From: Enterobacter chengduensis
Lineage (GTDB): Bacteria > Pseudomonadota > Gammaproteobacteria > Enterobacterales > Enterobacteriaceae
DNA length: 64,000 nucleotides
NCBI RefSeq assembly: GCF_001984825.2
Contig: NZ_CP043318.1
Span: 1,674,001 to 1,738,000 of the forward strand
Direction of reading: 5' to 3'
The position numbers and the translations under genes were made by a program. Of this stretch, positions 37,229 through 47,050 are shown piece after piece. The first letter of the stretch is position 1; every line of letters begins with the position of its first letter. Under the pieces are notes generated by a model, which saw nothing but the letters and a program-made list of their open reading frames with translations, did no database searches and was not told the DNA's origin.

Positions 37229-37861
37229 CTATTCCAGCCGGTCTCCTTTCTCACTTAAAGGAGACCGGGGATCCACTTTATGCACCACCTCTTTCTGCGA
37301 ATGATCCTGCGTTTCGTCCACGGGCGGCGCGGGAATTTTGCCCTGCGCATAATCCTGCTCTTGCTCTTTTAATGCCTGCTTTAATAACTCGCTTAATGAG
37401 GCATCGTCAGTTCCAGCACTGCTGGAGGACGCCTCGTGCGCTTCGGTGCCGGGCAAGGTGTCGCGGGACGTATCATGCGGCACGTCGCCGTCAGGTGCCT
37501 GCTGCCAGTCGGCATCATCACTGTTAATCGGCAGATCCTGCATAGCCGGAACATCCGCCTGCACCGGCGCGGGTTTTGGCTGCGGATGGGGATGCGGGAA
37601 CGGCTTGCTCACATACACATAGTGCATATCCGAAAGCTGCGTTTCCGGCTTCGCGACGCTGGCTTTGACCGGTTCCGGCGCCGGATGGCGCAGGTTCCAG
37701 TAAATATGCGCGTACAGCCCTGCGATTATCACGGCGCACAGGCCCAGCGTGACCAAAACAGCATGACTGACGATGTTTCTCAGACGGGGGAGGCGGTATG
37801 CAAACCAGACCGCCTCGCCGGTGGTGTAGCTGCGCTGAGCCGCAAGACAGATGGTAGACAT
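37229..37861 (-). CDS. gspB: Type II secretion protein GspB
   Basis: 210 residues. A short cytoplasmic N-terminus, one membrane helix at about residues 32-52 (VSHAVLVTLGLCAVIIAGLY), then a proline-rich periplasmic part (PFPHPHPQPKPAPV) and a variable acidic tail. This matches the ExeB/GspB group, which with GspA helps insert the secretin into the outer membrane by reaching through peptidoglycan. The usual C-terminal beta domain is weakly conserved or missing, so the protein looks short for an ExeB. Its start overlaps the gspA stop by one base. gspAB stands divergent from gspC-O, as in E. coli. Confidence 0.8.
   Translation of the reverse strand: MSTICLAAQRSYTTGEAVWFAYRLPRLRNIVSHAVLVTLGLCAVIIAGLYAHIYWNLRHPAPEPVKASVAKPETQLSDMHYVYVSKPFPHPHPQPKPAPVQADVPAMQDLPINSDDADWQQAPDGDVPHDTSRDTLPGTEAHEASSSSAGTDDASLSELLKQALKEQEQDYAQGKIPAPPVDETQDHSQKEVVHKVDPRSPLSEKGDRLE
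37238..37268. terminator. Perfect 12-bp inverted repeat at the gspB 3' end
   Basis: CCGGTCTCCTTT-CTCACTT-AAAGGAGACCGG. It lies within the last codons of gspB and 10 bases after the regulator's stop. Read on the minus strand it is followed by AATAGTTAATATTTTTC, so it could end the gspAB transcript while also folding at the 3' end of the opposing transcript. Confidence 0.6.
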
Positions 37862-39426
37862 CAGGAATGTTTCTCCTGCTTTTTCGCATCCGGCGTGGAT
37901 TGCGAGGCTTGTATTAATACGCTCGGCGTGGAATGGGTTTCACGCATTAACTGCATCAGCGTATCTTCACCGGGAATGCCATCCACGTGCAGATGCTTTT
38001 CTTGCTGGAATTCACGGGTGCGTTTCATCATCTCCGCCGTCCAGGTCTGCGCATGGGTTTCCGGCTGGCTGAGGGCCAGGCTCAGCTGCTGGTCGAGCCA
38101 GGTCATGTCTTTCGCGTCGCTGGCTGCCGTGATCGCATCTTTGCCGTCCGGCGTCAGGCGGTGCAGCTGGGTATAGTTTCCGGTGGCATGCTGGTTAAAC
38201 CAGCGGCGGCTTACCTGCCAGGTGCGGTTATTCATCAGCAGGTCGAGTGAATTATCCTCGACGCGGGCGACGACGGCATAGTTAAGGTGGTTACCGGTTT
38301 TCAGCTCGCTGACCCACGGATAACCCTCCTGCGCCAGCGCGTCCGGTGTGGCGCTACCCTGCTTACACATCAGGTTTACCTTCGCGGCGTTTTGACACAG
38401 GGCATCGTCCGCCGAGGCGTCATACCCCCACATCAGGTAGAGCTGATGCATCGCATCCGGCTGATTCACCATCTCGTTGTCGATAGCCGGCACCACCGGC
38501 GCCTCAGCTTTTGGCGTCTGCTGTTTCCAGCTGACGGGCACCGGCAGTTGAACCGGCAGCCTTGCGGTGATGGACGAGGTTAAATACCAGCCGCAGGCGG
38601 CGAACAGCACGGAGGCAAAAAGCCCTACGGTAGCCAGGCGCGTGCCGCGTTTTTTCGCGGGCAGGATCTCGCCGGAGGCCAGCCGTAAATGACGGGGGCT
38701 GACCTGGGCTGCGCGTTCGGTCCAGGCGGCCAGCATCGACAGGTGCGCCAGCTCATTTAGCTTGCTGATATTCCCTTTGGTCAGCGCATGCATTTTACGC
38801 ACGCGCGCCGGGGTGAGCGGAACGCTCTCGCACCCGTGCTCTTCACACTGCGCCTGCACGTAGCTGAGAGACTCCCGGCAGGTGAGGGGGCGCAGGGTGT
38901 GGCGGGTATGCGCATATTCACGCAGTTCAGGCTGCTGCATCAGGACGGCGTCCCGATCTGCGGCACCCATCAATACGATGGCCAGGCGAAACTCCCGCTC
39001 CTGCGCGCGCGTCAGCAGCATCGCCAGCACGTCCCGACAGGTGTCCTTCATGGCTTCGGCATGGGTAATCACCAGCACTTTCGTCCGGGCTTTCTCCCCT
39101 TGCCACTGATGCAATACGGCATCCACGGCCTGGAGACGGTTCTTGCTCTCTTTCGTTCCCGGGTTGAGTTTGTACAGCAGGCTACTGGCACTCAGTTTCG
39201 GAAACGCGTTGACGGCAAGCGCGCCTGGATTCGCGGATTTCAGAGCATCGCTGAACTGGCCCAGAAGCGGGGCATCGTTGGAAAAGAGCCCGGTAATCCC
39301 CGCCTGTTGGGTCTTCTCTTTCAGCAGGTTGAACACGTCCTGATGATAAGGCACCAGAAAATCACCGGATAACCGGGTGATTTTCCGAAAGGGCGGATTT
39401 TTAAAATTAAAGTGGCTCTGATACAT
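37861..39426 (-). CDS. gspA: GspA/ExeA-like protein with degenerate ATPase domain
   Basis: 521 residues. The start (MYQSHFNFKNPPFRKI) and domain order follow ExeA: N-terminal AAA-type region, membrane helix at about 276-296, a C39-peptidase-like fold in the periplasm (around residues 325-430), and a C-terminal PG_binding_1 domain (TREFQQEKHLHVDGIPG). However, the region of Walker A (about residues 44-58) reads ITGLFSNDAPLLGQF, without GxxxxGKT, and Walker B at 117-122 reads VLVITH instead of hhhhDE. It should therefore not hydrolyse ATP in the usual way, while peptidoglycan binding seems intact. It forms an operon with gspB. Confidence 0.82.
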   Translation of the reverse strand: MYQSHFNFKNPPFRKITRLSGDFLVPYHQDVFNLLKEKTQQAGITGLFSNDAPLLGQFSDALKSANPGALAVNAFPKLSASSLLYKLNPGTKESKNRLQAVDAVLHQWQGEKARTKVLVITHAEAMKDTCRDVLAMLLTRAQEREFRLAIVLMGAADRDAVLMQQPELREYAHTRHTLRPLTCRESLSYVQAQCEEHGCESVPLTPARVRKMHALTKGNISKLNELAHLSMLAAWTERAAQVSPRHLRLASGEILPAKKRGTRLATVGLFASVLFAACGWYLTSSITARLPVQLPVPVSWKQQTPKAEAPVVPAIDNEMVNQPDAMHQLYLMWGYDASADDALCQNAAKVNLMCKQGSATPDALAQEGYPWVSELKTGNHLNYAVVARVEDNSLDLLMNNRTWQVSRRWFNQHATGNYTQLHRLTPDGKDAITAASDAKDMTWLDQQLSLALSQPETHAQTWTAEMMKRTREFQQEKHLHVDGIPGEDTLMQLMRETHSTPSVLIQASQSTPDAKKQEKHS

Positions 39427-39684
39427 AACGACTTACCGTCTCTGATTAGGAATAGCAACAGGACGAGAAAGTAAAGCAACGCTATAGGGTGGTCAATTTG
39501 CGCCCTGGGTAAAAATATCCTGCTGGCGAGGCCTAACATCTGGATTTTATACGGTCAATATTTTTCTGTATGAAAGTTAGCGGCAAAGTCAGTGGTTGTT
39601 TTTGCGGCCGGAAATTACTCTTTGCTCACATATTGGCGCAGCACGACGCTGCTTATTATTGCTTTATTAAAGGCCAGATGAAAA
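39427..39684. promoter_or_regulatory. Divergent promoter region gspAB / gspC-O
   Basis: 258 bases between the gspA and gspC starts, less GC-rich than the coding DNA (TTTTATACGGTCAATATTTT). It must carry both promoters. No confident -35/-10 pair or known operator was identified. E. coli gsp promoters at the equivalent divergent site are silenced by H-NS; whether this holds here is unknown. Confidence 0.55.
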
Positions 39685-40458
39685 ATGAGGTTCTCATTTC
39701 TGTCACGGTGGGTCACGCCTTGCATGCTGTTTGTGCTGTTAATTTTTTGCGGCCAGCAAGGGTATCTGACGTTCAAAGATTATAAAAAAGTTACGAATAA
39801 GTTGGCTAATTCTGACGCGCAGCCGCTGAAAAAACGTCGTGACGAAAAGACATTCACCCTCTTCACGGCGGCGGTACGCCAGGACAACCCGGCAGCGGCG
39901 GTAAAAACCCCGCTGGCCGCGGAGATCGAAGGCATCGTGCGCAGCGATGATGCCTGGCTTTCGTTCGCCGTTATCAAAACGCCGGGCGGTCAGAAGAGCT
40001 ACCGCGAAGGCGAGCCGCTGGTCGGCTTTAACGATGCGTTTATCCAGGAAATTAATAAAGACAGCGTGGTGGTTAATTACGAAGGTGCTACGCAGGTACT
40101 GGCGTTAAATAAGCCGGATTATTTTAAGGGCGGCGTTGACAGCGGCCCGGTAACCAAATCGACGAAAGATGCAGGCGCGGAAAGCGTGCATCTGGATGAT
40201 TATCTGGTGTTAAAGCCCGTGATCGAAAAAGGCCAGCTGGAAGGCTACAACATTAATCCAAGGAATGCCTCCGCGTTCTTCAGCCATACAGGGCTGGAAA
40301 AAGGGGACGTGGCGGTAAAAGTAAACTCTGTCGATATGACCGACGAGGCAAAGGCAAAAAGTATTATTGCTAACTGGTCGAAAATGAAAGAAGCGGAGGT
40401 CGTCGTCAGACGTCACGCTCACCTTGAAAATATTCGGGTTAATGTTTTAAACAATTAA
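39685..40458 (+). CDS. gspC: Type II secretion inner-membrane protein GspC
   Basis: 257 residues. One N-terminal membrane helix at about residues 11-31, then the homology-region domain (LAAEIEGIVRSDDAWLSFAVI to LVGFNDAFIQEINKDSVVVNY) that contacts the secretin N0 domain, and a C-terminal PDZ-like domain (about 165-257, GYNINPRNASAFFSHTGLEKGDV) implicated in substrate choice. It links the inner-membrane platform with GspD. First gene of gspCDEFGHIJKLMO, 13 bases before gspD. Confidence 0.94.
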   Translation: MRFSFLSRWVTPCMLFVLLIFCGQQGYLTFKDYKKVTNKLANSDAQPLKKRRDEKTFTLFTAAVRQDNPAAAVKTPLAAEIEGIVRSDDAWLSFAVIKTPGGQKSYREGEPLVGFNDAFIQEINKDSVVVNYEGATQVLALNKPDYFKGGVDSGPVTKSTKDAGAESVHLDDYLVLKPVIEKGQLEGYNINPRNASAFFSHTGLEKGDVAVKVNSVDMTDEAKAKSIIANWSKMKEAEVVVRRHAHLENIRVNVLNN

Positions 40459-40471
40459 CAAGTGTACAGCC

Positions 40472-42403
40472 ATGAAGAAATTTCCTTGGGCGTGCGTGGC
40501 GCTGACCGCATTGTCGTTATATTCAGGTTCGCTGTTCGCAGCGAACTTTAGCGCGAGCTTTAAAAATACCGATATCCGCGAGTTTATCGATACGGTAGGC
40601 CGCAATCTTAATAAAACCATTCTCGTCGACCCGTCCGTTCAGGGCACGGTGTCGGTGCGAACCTACAACGTGCTGACGGAAGATGAATATTATCAGTTCT
40701 TCCTGAGCGTGCTGGATCTGTACGGCCTGTCGGTGATCCCGATGGACAACGGCATGGTGAAGGTGGTGCGTTCCAGCGTCGCCCGCACCGCCGGGGCGCC
40801 GCTGGCGGACAGCAGCAATCCGGGCAAAGGGGATGAAATCATCACCCGCGTCGTGCGCATGGAAAATGTGCCGGTGCGCGAGCTGGCCCCGCTGCTGCGC
40901 CAGCTCAACGACGCGACCGGCATCGGTAACGTGGTGCACTTTGAGCCGTCCAACGTGCTGCTGTTAACCGGCAAAGCCTCGGTAGTAAACCGCCTGGTGG
41001 ACCTGGTTCAGCGCGTGGATAAAGACGGCGTTCAGCGCCGCGAAATTGTGCCGCTGCGCTTTGCCTCTGCCAAAGAGCTCTCTGACATGTTGAACAACCT
41101 CAACAACGAAGAGCAGAAAGGGCAGAACGCGCCGCAGCTGGCCACCAAAGTGGTGGCGGACGACGAAACCAACAGCCTGGTGATCAGCGGTTCGGAAGCG
41201 GCGCGCACCCGCACCCGCGCGCTGATCCATCAGCTGGATCGCGAGCAGAACAACGAGGGCAATACCCGCGTGTTCTACCTCAAATACGCCAGCGCCACCA
41301 AGGTGGTACCGGTGCTGACCGGGATTGGCGAACAGCTGAAAGACAAAGCGGGCGCGCCGAAGGCGAAAACCGCTACCGCCTCCAGCGATCTGAACATTAC
41401 CGCCGACGAGTCAACCAACTCGCTGGTGATCACCGCGCAGCCTAACGTGATGAACTCCCTGGAGAAGGTGATCGATAAGCTCGATATTCGCCGTCCACAG
41501 GTGCTGGTGGAAGCCATCATCGCGGAGGTTCAGGACGGCAACGGCATGGATCTGGGCGTGCAGTGGACCAGCAAGCACGGCGGCGTCCAGTTCGGATCCA
41601 CCGGACTGCCAATCAGCCAGGTCAAGAATGGCGCCATTAAGGGGCTGTCTTATACCGGCATGGCGACCGGCTTCTTTAACGGCGACTTCGGCGCGCTGAT
41701 GACCGCGCTCTCAACGGGGTCCAAGAACGACATTCTCTCTACGCCAAGCGTGGTGACGCTGGACAACAAAGAGGCGTCGTTCAACGTCGGTCAGGACGTG
41801 CCGGTACTCTCCGGTTCGCAGACCACCAGCGGCGACAACGTCTTTAACTCCGTTGAGCGCAAGACGGTCGGTACCAAGCTGAAAATTGTGCCGCAGATTA
41901 ACGACGGCGACATGATTCATCTCAAGATTGAGCAGGAAGTCTCCAGCGTGGACGCTAGCGCCACCGAAGACGCCAGCCTTGGCCCAACCTTCAACACCCG
42001 TACCATCAATAACGAAGTGATGGTGCACAGCGGCCAGACCGTGGTGCTGGGCGGCCTGATGGAGAACGTCACCAAAGAGACCGTCTCCAAGGTGCCGCTG
42101 CTGGGCGACATTCCGCTGGTGGGCCAGCTGTTCCGCTACACCTCGGAAGATACCTCCAAGCGTAACCTGATGGTGTTTATCCATACAACGGTGCTGCGCG
42201 ACGACGACAACTACAGTGCGGCGTCGAAAGAGAAATATGACCAGATCCGTGCCCGCCAGCAGCAGCGCATGGAGGAGAAAAAGCTGGGCATCGTCTCAAA
42301 CGACAATAACCCGGTGATGCCAGCCTATCCGTCCGCGGCTGCCGCAGACACGGTGCCGGTGAAAACCAGCGCGGCCGCAACGCGCAACCCGTTTAAAGAG
42401 TAG
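40472..42403 (+). CDS. gspD: Type II secretion secretin GspD
   Basis: 643 residues. Signal peptide to about residue 23 (SGSLFA-ANF), N0 domain ([20 protein letters not shown]), three N1-N3 KH-like domains, then the secretin core with VPVLSGSQT and the hallmark [15 protein letters not shown] near residues 548-562. The S-domain at the C-terminus is short and alanine-rich. It forms the outer-membrane gate through which folded enzymes leave. No pilotin gene (gspS) is visible beside it; it may use a distant one or reach the outer membrane with GspAB. Confidence 0.96.
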   Translation: MKKFPWACVALTALSLYSGSLFAANFSASFKNTDIREFIDTVGRNLNKTILVDPSVQGTVSVRTYNVLTEDEYYQFFLSVLDLYGLSVIPMDNGMVKVVRSSVARTAGAPLADSSNPGKGDEIITRVVRMENVPVRELAPLLRQLNDATGIGNVVHFEPSNVLLLTGKASVVNRLVDLVQRVDKDGVQRREIVPLRFASAKELSDMLNNLNNEEQKGQNAPQLATKVVADDETNSLVISGSEAARTRTRALIHQLDREQNNEGNTRVFYLKYASATKVVPVLTGIGEQLKDKAGAPKAKTATASSDLNITADESTNSLVITAQPNVMNSLEKVIDKLDIRRPQVLVEAIIAEVQDGNGMDLGVQWTSKHGGVQFGSTGLPISQVKNGAIKGLSYTGMATGFFNGDFGALMTALSTGSKNDILSTPSVVTLDNKEASFNVGQDVPVLSGSQTTSGDNVFNSVERKTVGTKLKIVPQINDGDMIHLKIEQEVSSVDASATEDASLGPTFNTRTINNEVMVHSGQTVVLGGLMENVTKETVSKVPLLGDIPLVGQLFRYTSEDTSKRNLMVFIHTTVLRDDDNYSAASKEKYDQIRARQQQRMEEKKLGIVSNDNNPVMPAYPSAAAADTVPVKTSAAATRNPFKE

Positions 42404-42417
42404 GGCGGAGGGGACAC

Positions 42418-43896
42418 GTGGACGAGCTGAGTAAAACCCTGTGTAGCAGCAGCTACGCAAAAGATAACGGCGTTTTATTTTACAACAATGACGTCTATAT
42501 CCGTGAGGACACCCCGGCGTTCGCGCTGCTGGAAGTGCGTCGGGTGCTGGGACGCGCGTTCGTTCCGGTGACCCTGACGCCGGAAGCCTTTGACGAGCTG
42601 CTGGCGAAAATCTGGCAGCAGAGCAGCGGCGTGTCGCAGCAGCTGGTGGATGATATGGACGCGGATATCGATCTGATGGCGTTAACCGAGGAGATCCCGG
42701 ATAACGAGGATCTGCTCGATAACGACGAAAACTCGCCGGTAATCCGCCTGATCAACGCCATTCTTGGCGAGGCGGTGAAGGACGGCGCGTCGGATATTCA
42801 TATCGAAACCTTCGAGCGTACGCTGAGCATTCGCTTCCGCGTCGACGGCGTGCTGCGCCCGGTGCTGCAGCCGGCGCGCAAGCTCGCGCCGCTGCTGGTG
42901 TCGCGCATCAAGGTGATGTCAAAACTCGACATCGCCGAAAAGCGCCTGCCGCAGGATGGCCGTATCTCCCTGCGCATTGGGCGCAAGGCGATCGACGTGC
43001 GCGTCTCGACCATTCCGTCCCAGTACGGCGAGCGCGTGGTCATGCGTCTGCTCGACAAAAGCAACCTGAAGCCCGACATCAACAAACTTGGCCTGATTGA
43101 TGAAGAGCTGGAGAAGTTAAAAGGGCTGATCGACCGCCCGCACGGCATTATCTTGGTCACCGGGCCGACCGGCTCCGGTAAAAGTACCACCCTGTACGCC
43201 ATTCTTTCGGCGCTGAACGGCCATGAACGCAACATCCTGACCGTCGAAGACCCGATTGAATACGAGCTGGAAGGGGTGGGACAGACGCAGGTTAACCCGC
43301 GCGTGGACATGACCTTTGCCCGCGGGCTGCGCGCGATCCTGCGTCAGGACCCGGACGTGGTGATGATTGGGGAAATTCGTGACGGTGAAACCGCGCAAAT
43401 TGCGGTGCAGGCGTCGCTCACCGGTCACCTGGTCATGTCTACGCTGCACACCAACAGCGCCGCAGGGGCGATTACGCGTCTGCGCGACATGGGGCTGGAG
43501 TCGTTTTTAATCGGTTCATCGCTGCTCGGCGTCATTGCCCAGCGTCTGGTGCGTCGGCTGTGCACGCACTGCCGGACCACCAGTCCGCTGGACGCCAATG
43601 AAAAAGCGCTGTTCAGCTTTATGGATACGCCGCCGAAGGCGATCTATCGCGCGGTGGGCTGCGAACACTGCCGTCAGAGCGGCTACCAGGGCCGTGCCGG
43701 TATTCATGAATTCCTGGTGGTGGACAGCACCATGCGCCGCGCCATTCATGAAGATAAGGACGAAATGTCCATTGAAACGCAGCTCTTTAAGCAGGCCTAC
43801 AGCCTGCGCGAAAACGGACTGCTGAAGGTGATAAGCGGCGTCACCTCTCTGGAAGAGGTGATGCGCGTTACCGCCGAGCGTGGAGGAGATGCGTAA
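42418..43896 (+). CDS. gspE: Type II secretion ATPase GspE
   Basis: 492 residues from a GTG at 42418 with GGCGGAGGGG ahead. N-terminal N1E/N2E domains bind GspL; the core has Walker [14 protein letters not shown], the Asp box ([18 protein letters not shown]), a Walker B region and His box, and the tetracysteine zinc site CTHC...CEHC near residues 381-418. The cytoplasmic hexamer drives pseudopilus growth. It overlaps gspF by one base. Confidence 0.96.
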   Translation: MDELSKTLCSSSYAKDNGVLFYNNDVYIREDTPAFALLEVRRVLGRAFVPVTLTPEAFDELLAKIWQQSSGVSQQLVDDMDADIDLMALTEEIPDNEDLLDNDENSPVIRLINAILGEAVKDGASDIHIETFERTLSIRFRVDGVLRPVLQPARKLAPLLVSRIKVMSKLDIAEKRLPQDGRISLRIGRKAIDVRVSTIPSQYGERVVMRLLDKSNLKPDINKLGLIDEELEKLKGLIDRPHGIILVTGPTGSGKSTTLYAILSALNGHERNILTVEDPIEYELEGVGQTQVNPRVDMTFARGLRAILRQDPDVVMIGEIRDGETAQIAVQASLTGHLVMSTLHTNSAAGAITRLRDMGLESFLIGSSLLGVIAQRLVRRLCTHCRTTSPLDANEKALFSFMDTPPKAIYRAVGCEHCRQSGYQGRAGIHEFLVVDSTMRRAIHEDKDEMSIETQLFKQAYSLRENGLLKVISGVTSLEEVMRVTAERGGDA

Positions 43897-45104
43897 TGGC
43901 CTTCTACGCCTGGACGGCGACGGATGCGGCGGGGAAAACCCAGCGCGGCACGCTGCAGGCCGAGGGGCAAAAGCAGGTTCGCCAGATGCTGCGCGAGCAA
44001 AAGCTGATGCCCGTCAGCATCACCGAAACCCGCGAAGCAGCGGCCGCCGGAAAAGCGAAAACCGGGGCAAAGCTCTCCACGCCGGTGCTGTCGATGTTTA
44101 CCCGCCAGCTCTCCACGCTGGTCAACGCCGCGCTGCCGCTCGAGAGCGCGCTGAAGGCCATCTCGAAGCAGACGGAGGACAAAAAGCTGGCGGCGATGGT
44201 GGTTGAAATTCGCGAGAAGGTGGTGGAAGGGCACACGCTCTTTGACGCCTTCAGCCAGTTTCCGCGCACCTTCGACAAACTCTACTGCACGCTGGTGATG
44301 GCCGGTGAAAAGACCGGCCACCTGGGCGACGTGCTGGAGAAGCTGGCGGAGTACAACGAGCAGCGTCAGAAGATGAAAAGCAAGCTGACGCAGGCGATGG
44401 TCTACCCGATCACCCTGACGGTGGTGGCCATTGCGGTCATCAGCATTCTGCTGGTCGCGGTGGTGCCGCAGGTGATCGAGCAGTTTACCCACATGAAGCA
44501 GCAGCTGCCGATCACCACCCGCACGCTGATTGCGGTGAGCGACTTCCTGCAGGCTTACGGCATCTATATTGTCGGCGTGCTGGGCGGCGGAACGGTCGGA
44601 TTTAAAACCTGGCTTCGAAACGCGAAAAACCGCTTTCGCTGGCACAGCTGGCTGGTCAACGGTTCGCCGATCAAAAAGCTGGTGTGCGCCATCAACAGCG
44701 CCCGCTATATCCGCACCCTGAGCATCCTGCAGGCCAGCAGCGTGCCGCTGCTGGAGGGGATGTATATCGCGATGGACGGTATCGAAAACCTCTATGCGCG
44801 GCAGGTGCTGGAGCAGGCGGCGGATACCGTGCGCCAGGGGGCATCGCTTTACGCCGCCCTGGAGCAGGCGAAGCTCTTTCCGCCCACCATGCTGTACATG
44901 ATTGCCTCCGGGGAAGAGAGCGGCGAATTAGGCAACTTAATGGACCGCGCGGCGGAAAACCAAGAATCGGCATTACAGCATCGCATTACCTTAACGCTGT
45001 CGGTATTTGAACCGGCGCTGGTGGTCTCGATGGCAACGATTGTTTTATTCATCGTACTGTCAATATTACAACCGCTTCTGCAACTTAATAATATGGTAGG
45101 TTAA
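43896..45104 (+). CDS. gspF: Type II secretion platform protein GspF
   Basis: 402 residues. Two GspF cytoplasmic domains (about 65-190 and 270-390) separated and followed by membrane helices, three in all; the signature KTGHLGDVLEKLAEY and its repeat EESGELGNLMDRAAE are present in the two halves. It is the polytopic platform that couples GspE to the pseudopilus. Starts on the last base of the gspE stop; gspG follows after 3 bases. Confidence 0.96.
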   Translation: MAFYAWTATDAAGKTQRGTLQAEGQKQVRQMLREQKLMPVSITETREAAAAGKAKTGAKLSTPVLSMFTRQLSTLVNAALPLESALKAISKQTEDKKLAAMVVEIREKVVEGHTLFDAFSQFPRTFDKLYCTLVMAGEKTGHLGDVLEKLAEYNEQRQKMKSKLTQAMVYPITLTVVAIAVISILLVAVVPQVIEQFTHMKQQLPITTRTLIAVSDFLQAYGIYIVGVLGGGTVGFKTWLRNAKNRFRWHSWLVNGSPIKKLVCAINSARYIRTLSILQASSVPLLEGMYIAMDGIENLYARQVLEQAADTVRQGASLYAALEQAKLFPPTMLYMIASGEESGELGNLMDRAAENQESALQHRITLTLSVFEPALVVSMATIVLFIVLSILQPLLQLNNMVG

Positions 45105-45107
45105 ATC

Positions 45108-45557
45108 ATGGCTTTAAAACGTAAAAACCTGGCGCGCCAGGCGGGCTTCACTTTGCTCGAATTAATGGTGGTCATTGTTATTCTCGGCGTACTGGCGAGC
45201 ATGGTGGTGCCCAATTTAATGGGTAATAAAGAAAAAGCGGATGCCCAAAAGGCGACCAGCGATATTGTCGCCCTCGAAGGCTCGCTGGATATGTACAAGC
45301 TGGATAACCACCGTTATCCCACAACCGAACAGGGCCTGCAGGCGCTGGTGACCAAGCCGGAAATCGCGCCAATCCCGAACGGCTACCGCGCGGATGGCTA
45401 TATTCGCCGCCTGCCGCAGGATCCGTGGGGCAACGATTACCTGCTCGTGAGCCCGGGTGAACACGGTGCGGTTGACGTCTTCTCTGCCGGTCCGGACGGT
45501 GAAGCGAATACCGCCGATGATATTACGAACTGGTCTCTGGATAAGAAAGAGAAATAA
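45108..45557 (+). CDS. gspG: Major pseudopilin GspG
   Basis: 149 residues. Prepilin peptidase site after Gly13 in QAG-FTLLELMVVIVILG with the Glu at +5 of the mature protein. The C-terminal part shows the major-pseudopilin calcium-loop features (LPQDPWGNDYLLVSPG, SAGPDGEANTADDITNW). It polymerises into the pseudopilus that pushes substrates through GspD. It overlaps gspH by one base. Confidence 0.97.
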   Translation: MALKRKNLARQAGFTLLELMVVIVILGVLASMVVPNLMGNKEKADAQKATSDIVALEGSLDMYKLDNHRYPTTEQGLQALVTKPEIAPIPNGYRADGYIRRLPQDPWGNDYLLVSPGEHGAVDVFSAGPDGEANTADDITNWSLDKKEK

Positions 45558-46042
45558 TGAAAAATCAACGCGGCTTTACGTTGCTGGAAATTATTCTGGC
45601 GCTGGTGATATTTGCCAGCTGCGCCATGATGGTGGTGTCAACAATACCTTCGCGCAGCGGTGCGGATATTTTTGGCCAGCAATTAAAAGCCCTCGTTGAT
45701 TATGGTTCAGACCGTGCGGTGATGGACGGAAATATCGTCGGGCTGGTGATCACCACGGATAACTATCAGCTGGTGACGCTCGAAGATAAAAACGGCGAGC
45801 GTCGCTGGGTGCCGTTATCCGCGGGGCGTATCACCACCAAAGGGGATTTCCCGGAAGAGATGCACGTTTCGCTCTCGCCGCAGCGTCTGGCCGCCACGCT
45901 GACGTCCGATCCGCAGGTGCTGTTTTTGCCGGACGGCGAAATCAGCCGCTTCACGCTGACGCTGCAAAGCTACGACAAAGCGCATCACTTCCGCGTGGTG
46001 TCGCAAGGTGCGGCCCCTGTCTCGGTAGAAAACGATGGCTAA
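45557..46042 (+). CDS. gspH: Minor pseudopilin GspH
   Basis: 161 residues. Prepilin site after Gly6 (NQRG-FTLLEIILALVIFA). The rest has the variable GspH beta domain with GDFPEEMHVSLSP and a C-terminal strand region. A minor pseudopilin located near the base or along the pseudopilus. Its end overlaps the gspI start by 8 bases. Confidence 0.92.
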   Translation: MKNQRGFTLLEIILALVIFASCAMMVVSTIPSRSGADIFGQQLKALVDYGSDRAVMDGNIVGLVITTDNYQLVTLEDKNGERRWVPLSAGRITTKGDFPEEMHVSLSPQRLAATLTSDPQVLFLPDGEISRFTLTLQSYDKAHHFRVVSQGAAPVSVENDG

Positions 46043-46415
46043 CGGTAAGAAAAAGCAAGCGGGGATGACGCTGCTGGAGGTCATGGTGGCGCTGGTCATC
46101 TTCTCCACCGCCGCGCTGGCGCTGATGAACTCGGTCTCTCTGAACGTGCGTTTTACCCACGGGCTGGCCGATACGCTGCAGGCAAGCTGGGTGGCCGAGA
46201 ACCAGCTCGCGGAGGCGCAGCTCACGAAAACCGACTTCCCGGATGCAGAGCAGCAGGGAACCGAAATTATGGGCGGGCGCAGCTGGAACTGGCGCAAGCA
46301 GCGGGTCAAAACCGCCGACAACGGCTGGGCTAACGCCATCCGCGTGTATGCGGAAGGCGACGACAGCCAGCCGGTGATATCGCTGCAAATCATTCCGCCG
46401 GGAGAGATCAAGTGA
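46035..46415 (+). CDS. gspI: Minor pseudopilin GspI
   Basis: 126 residues. Prepilin site after Gly10 (KQAG-MTLLEVMVALVIF), with Met as the first mature residue, common in GspI. The conserved WVAENQLAEAQL and the C-terminal GRSWNWRKQRVKTADNGW are seen. It starts the GspI-J-K tip complex. It overlaps gspH by 8 bases and gspJ by 4. Confidence 0.94.
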   Translation: MANGKKKQAGMTLLEVMVALVIFSTAALALMNSVSLNVRFTHGLADTLQASWVAENQLAEAQLTKTDFPDAEQQGTEIMGGRSWNWRKQRVKTADNGWANAIRVYAEGDDSQPVISLQIIPPGEIK

Positions 46416-47050
46416 ACAAAACCCGACGCCAGCGCGGATTTACCCTGCTGGAGATCATGATTGCGCTGACCATCTTTGCGGTGATCAGCACCCTGGCCTG
46501 GCAAATTCTGGATGGCGCGATGCGCACCAGCTCCGCCACCGACGCCAGCGCGGCGAAGCTTAACCAGCTTCAGCGCGCCTGGAGCCTGATGGAGCGTGAT
46601 TTTTACCAGCTCCAGGCGCGCGCGCCGCGCAACGAGCCGGATCTGTTCCGCCAGGAGGATGACGCGCTTGAGCTGACCACGCTAAACGGCGTGAGCGGTA
46701 CGGTGCAGCTTGAGCGCGTGCGCTGGCGGCTGGAAGAGGGGCGTCTGTATCGCGACGTCTGGCCGGTCATCGACAGCCCGGCGGACGTTAAGCCCGATGA
46801 AGTGCCGATCGTCAGCGACGTGAAATCCCTGGCTTGGCGTTTTTACCGCCAGGGCTGGCAGAAAAGCTGGAGCGATTCGGCGCACCTGCCGGACGGGGTG
46901 GAGCTCACGCTGACCATGGAAAACGGCGATACCTGGCGCTGGGTGTTTACAACCCCGGGCGATCTGCCGCCACCGGCCGCCGCGCCAGAGGCCGCCCCTG
47001 CGGCGCAACCGCAACCCGCGCCGCAGGCCGTACCGGAAGCGAAACCATGA
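46412..47050 (+). CDS. gspJ: Minor pseudopilin GspJ
   Basis: 212 residues. Prepilin site after Gly9 (RQRG-FTLLEIMIALTIFA). The core shows RAWSLMERDFYQLQAR and a LEEGRLYRDVWPV strand pair known from GspJ. Unusually, the last 27 residues are a proline/alanine-rich tail (PPPAAAPEAAPAAQPQPAP) that looks unstructured. Part of the pseudopilus tip with GspI and GspK. It overlaps gspI by 4 and gspK by 4 bases. Confidence 0.94.
   Translation: MNKTRRQRGFTLLEIMIALTIFAVISTLAWQILDGAMRTSSATDASAAKLNQLQRAWSLMERDFYQLQARAPRNEPDLFRQEDDALELTTLNGVSGTVQLERVRWRLEEGRLYRDVWPVIDSPADVKPDEVPIVSDVKSLAWRFYRQGWQKSWSDSAHLPDGVELTLTMENGDTWRWVFTTPGDLPPPAAAPEAAPAAQPQPAPQAVPEAKP

Noticed and set aside
39570..39785. Small open frame overlapping the start of gspC
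   Set aside because: Out of frame with gspC and lacking conserved features; the region is better explained as the gsp promoter plus the gspC signal anchor.
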